DNA from: Verrucomicrobiota bacterium
GTDB taxonomy: Bacteria; Verrucomicrobiota; Lentisphaeria; Oligosphaerales; Oligosphaeraceae
Direction of reading: 5' to 3'
Length of the DNA stretch: 6,991 bases
Assembly (NCBI GenBank): GCA_022709995.1
Contig: JAKLHU010000110.1
Span: 1-6,991, forward strand
Shown: positions 6,867 through 6,991 of the stretch, piece after piece
How positions within the stretch are numbered: the first letter of the stretch is position 1
Layout of the letters: each line of letters begins with the position of its first letter
The notes under the pieces: generated by a model
The model's database searches: none
Seen by the model: only the letters and a program-made list of their open reading frames with translations
Told to the model about the DNA's origin: nothing
Program-made: the position numbers and the translations under genes

Positions 6867-6991
6867 GAGACGGTGGCGGTCTTCGGCGCGCCCTATCTGG
6901 AGTCGGGACAGGCGCTGGCCTGCGATCCGGCGCGCACCCCGGACCTGCGCTCGATCGACGACCTCGCCGGGCTCGCCTTGGGGGTGCAGCA
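6867..6991 (+). CDS. Family 3 periplasmic solute-binding protein fragment (partial, foreign to neighbour)
   Basis: The plus-strand frame reads ETVAVFGAPYLESGQALACD, then PARTPDLRSIDDLAGLALGV and Q, up to the window end. The pattern V-x-F-x-x-PY-x-x-SGQ-A-L, followed after a short gap by S-I-D-D-L-A-G-x-x-x-GVQ, is typical of amino-acid type ABC solute-binding proteins (SBP_bac_3). It has no start here and begins where the protease homology on the opposite strand ends, so it is best read as the inside of an unrelated gene joined to this contig. Its specificity cannot be told from 42 residues. Confidence 0.72.

Noticed and set aside
1..6991. A new multi-gene defence or mobile system
   Set aside because: All major genes belong to known, mostly housekeeping or secreted families, with no nuclease, integrase, transposase, toxin or reverse transcriptase signature. 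The odd gene pairings at the ends are better explained by chimeric joins.

Overview
The window carries four substantial bacterial genes, with a short foreign gene fragment at each end. From left to right: (1) positions 1 to about 108, minus strand, a piece of a hybrid histidine kinase receiver domain that does not belong to its neighbour; (2) about 90-1916, minus strand, a secreted DUF4838-family protein cut at its C-terminus; (3) 1917-2513, a gene-free divergent intergenic region with inverted and direct repeats and two promoter-like sites of identical architecture; (4) 2514-4208, plus strand, a two-domain ABC transporter permease of the ferric-iron type (FbpB/SfuB-like); (5) 4232-5590, plus strand, mnmE, the tRNA-modifying GTPase; (6) 5591-5779, a convergent intergenic region with a perfect 16-bp palindrome and a terminator-like hairpin; (7) 5780 to about 6865, minus strand, a subtilisin-like (S8) protease with a C-terminal CARDB-like domain, lacking its N-terminus; (8) about 6867-6991, plus strand, a fragment of a family 3 periplasmic solute-binding protein.

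The organism is a GC-rich bacterium. Secreted DUF4838 proteins are, as far as I know, frequent in Lentisphaerota, Planctomycetota and related Verrucomicrobiota, so a PVC-group member is my best guess. The mnmE gene would be the best taxonomic marker here, but I cannot place it without a search. The two terminal fragments look as though they come from other sequences.

The genes do not form one obvious pathway. The permease and mnmE lie 23 nt apart and could be co-transcribed, although this is not a usual neighbourhood for mnmE. The permease has no ATP-binding or solute-binding partner inside the window. The DUF4838 protein (probably carbohydrate-related) is divergently transcribed from the permease. 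The protease converges on mnmE.

The main cautions are the two end junctions, which most likely reflect chimeric assembly. The most interesting native structure is the repeat-rich intergenic region at 2036-2194. I see no convincing new defence, mobile or biosynthetic system.
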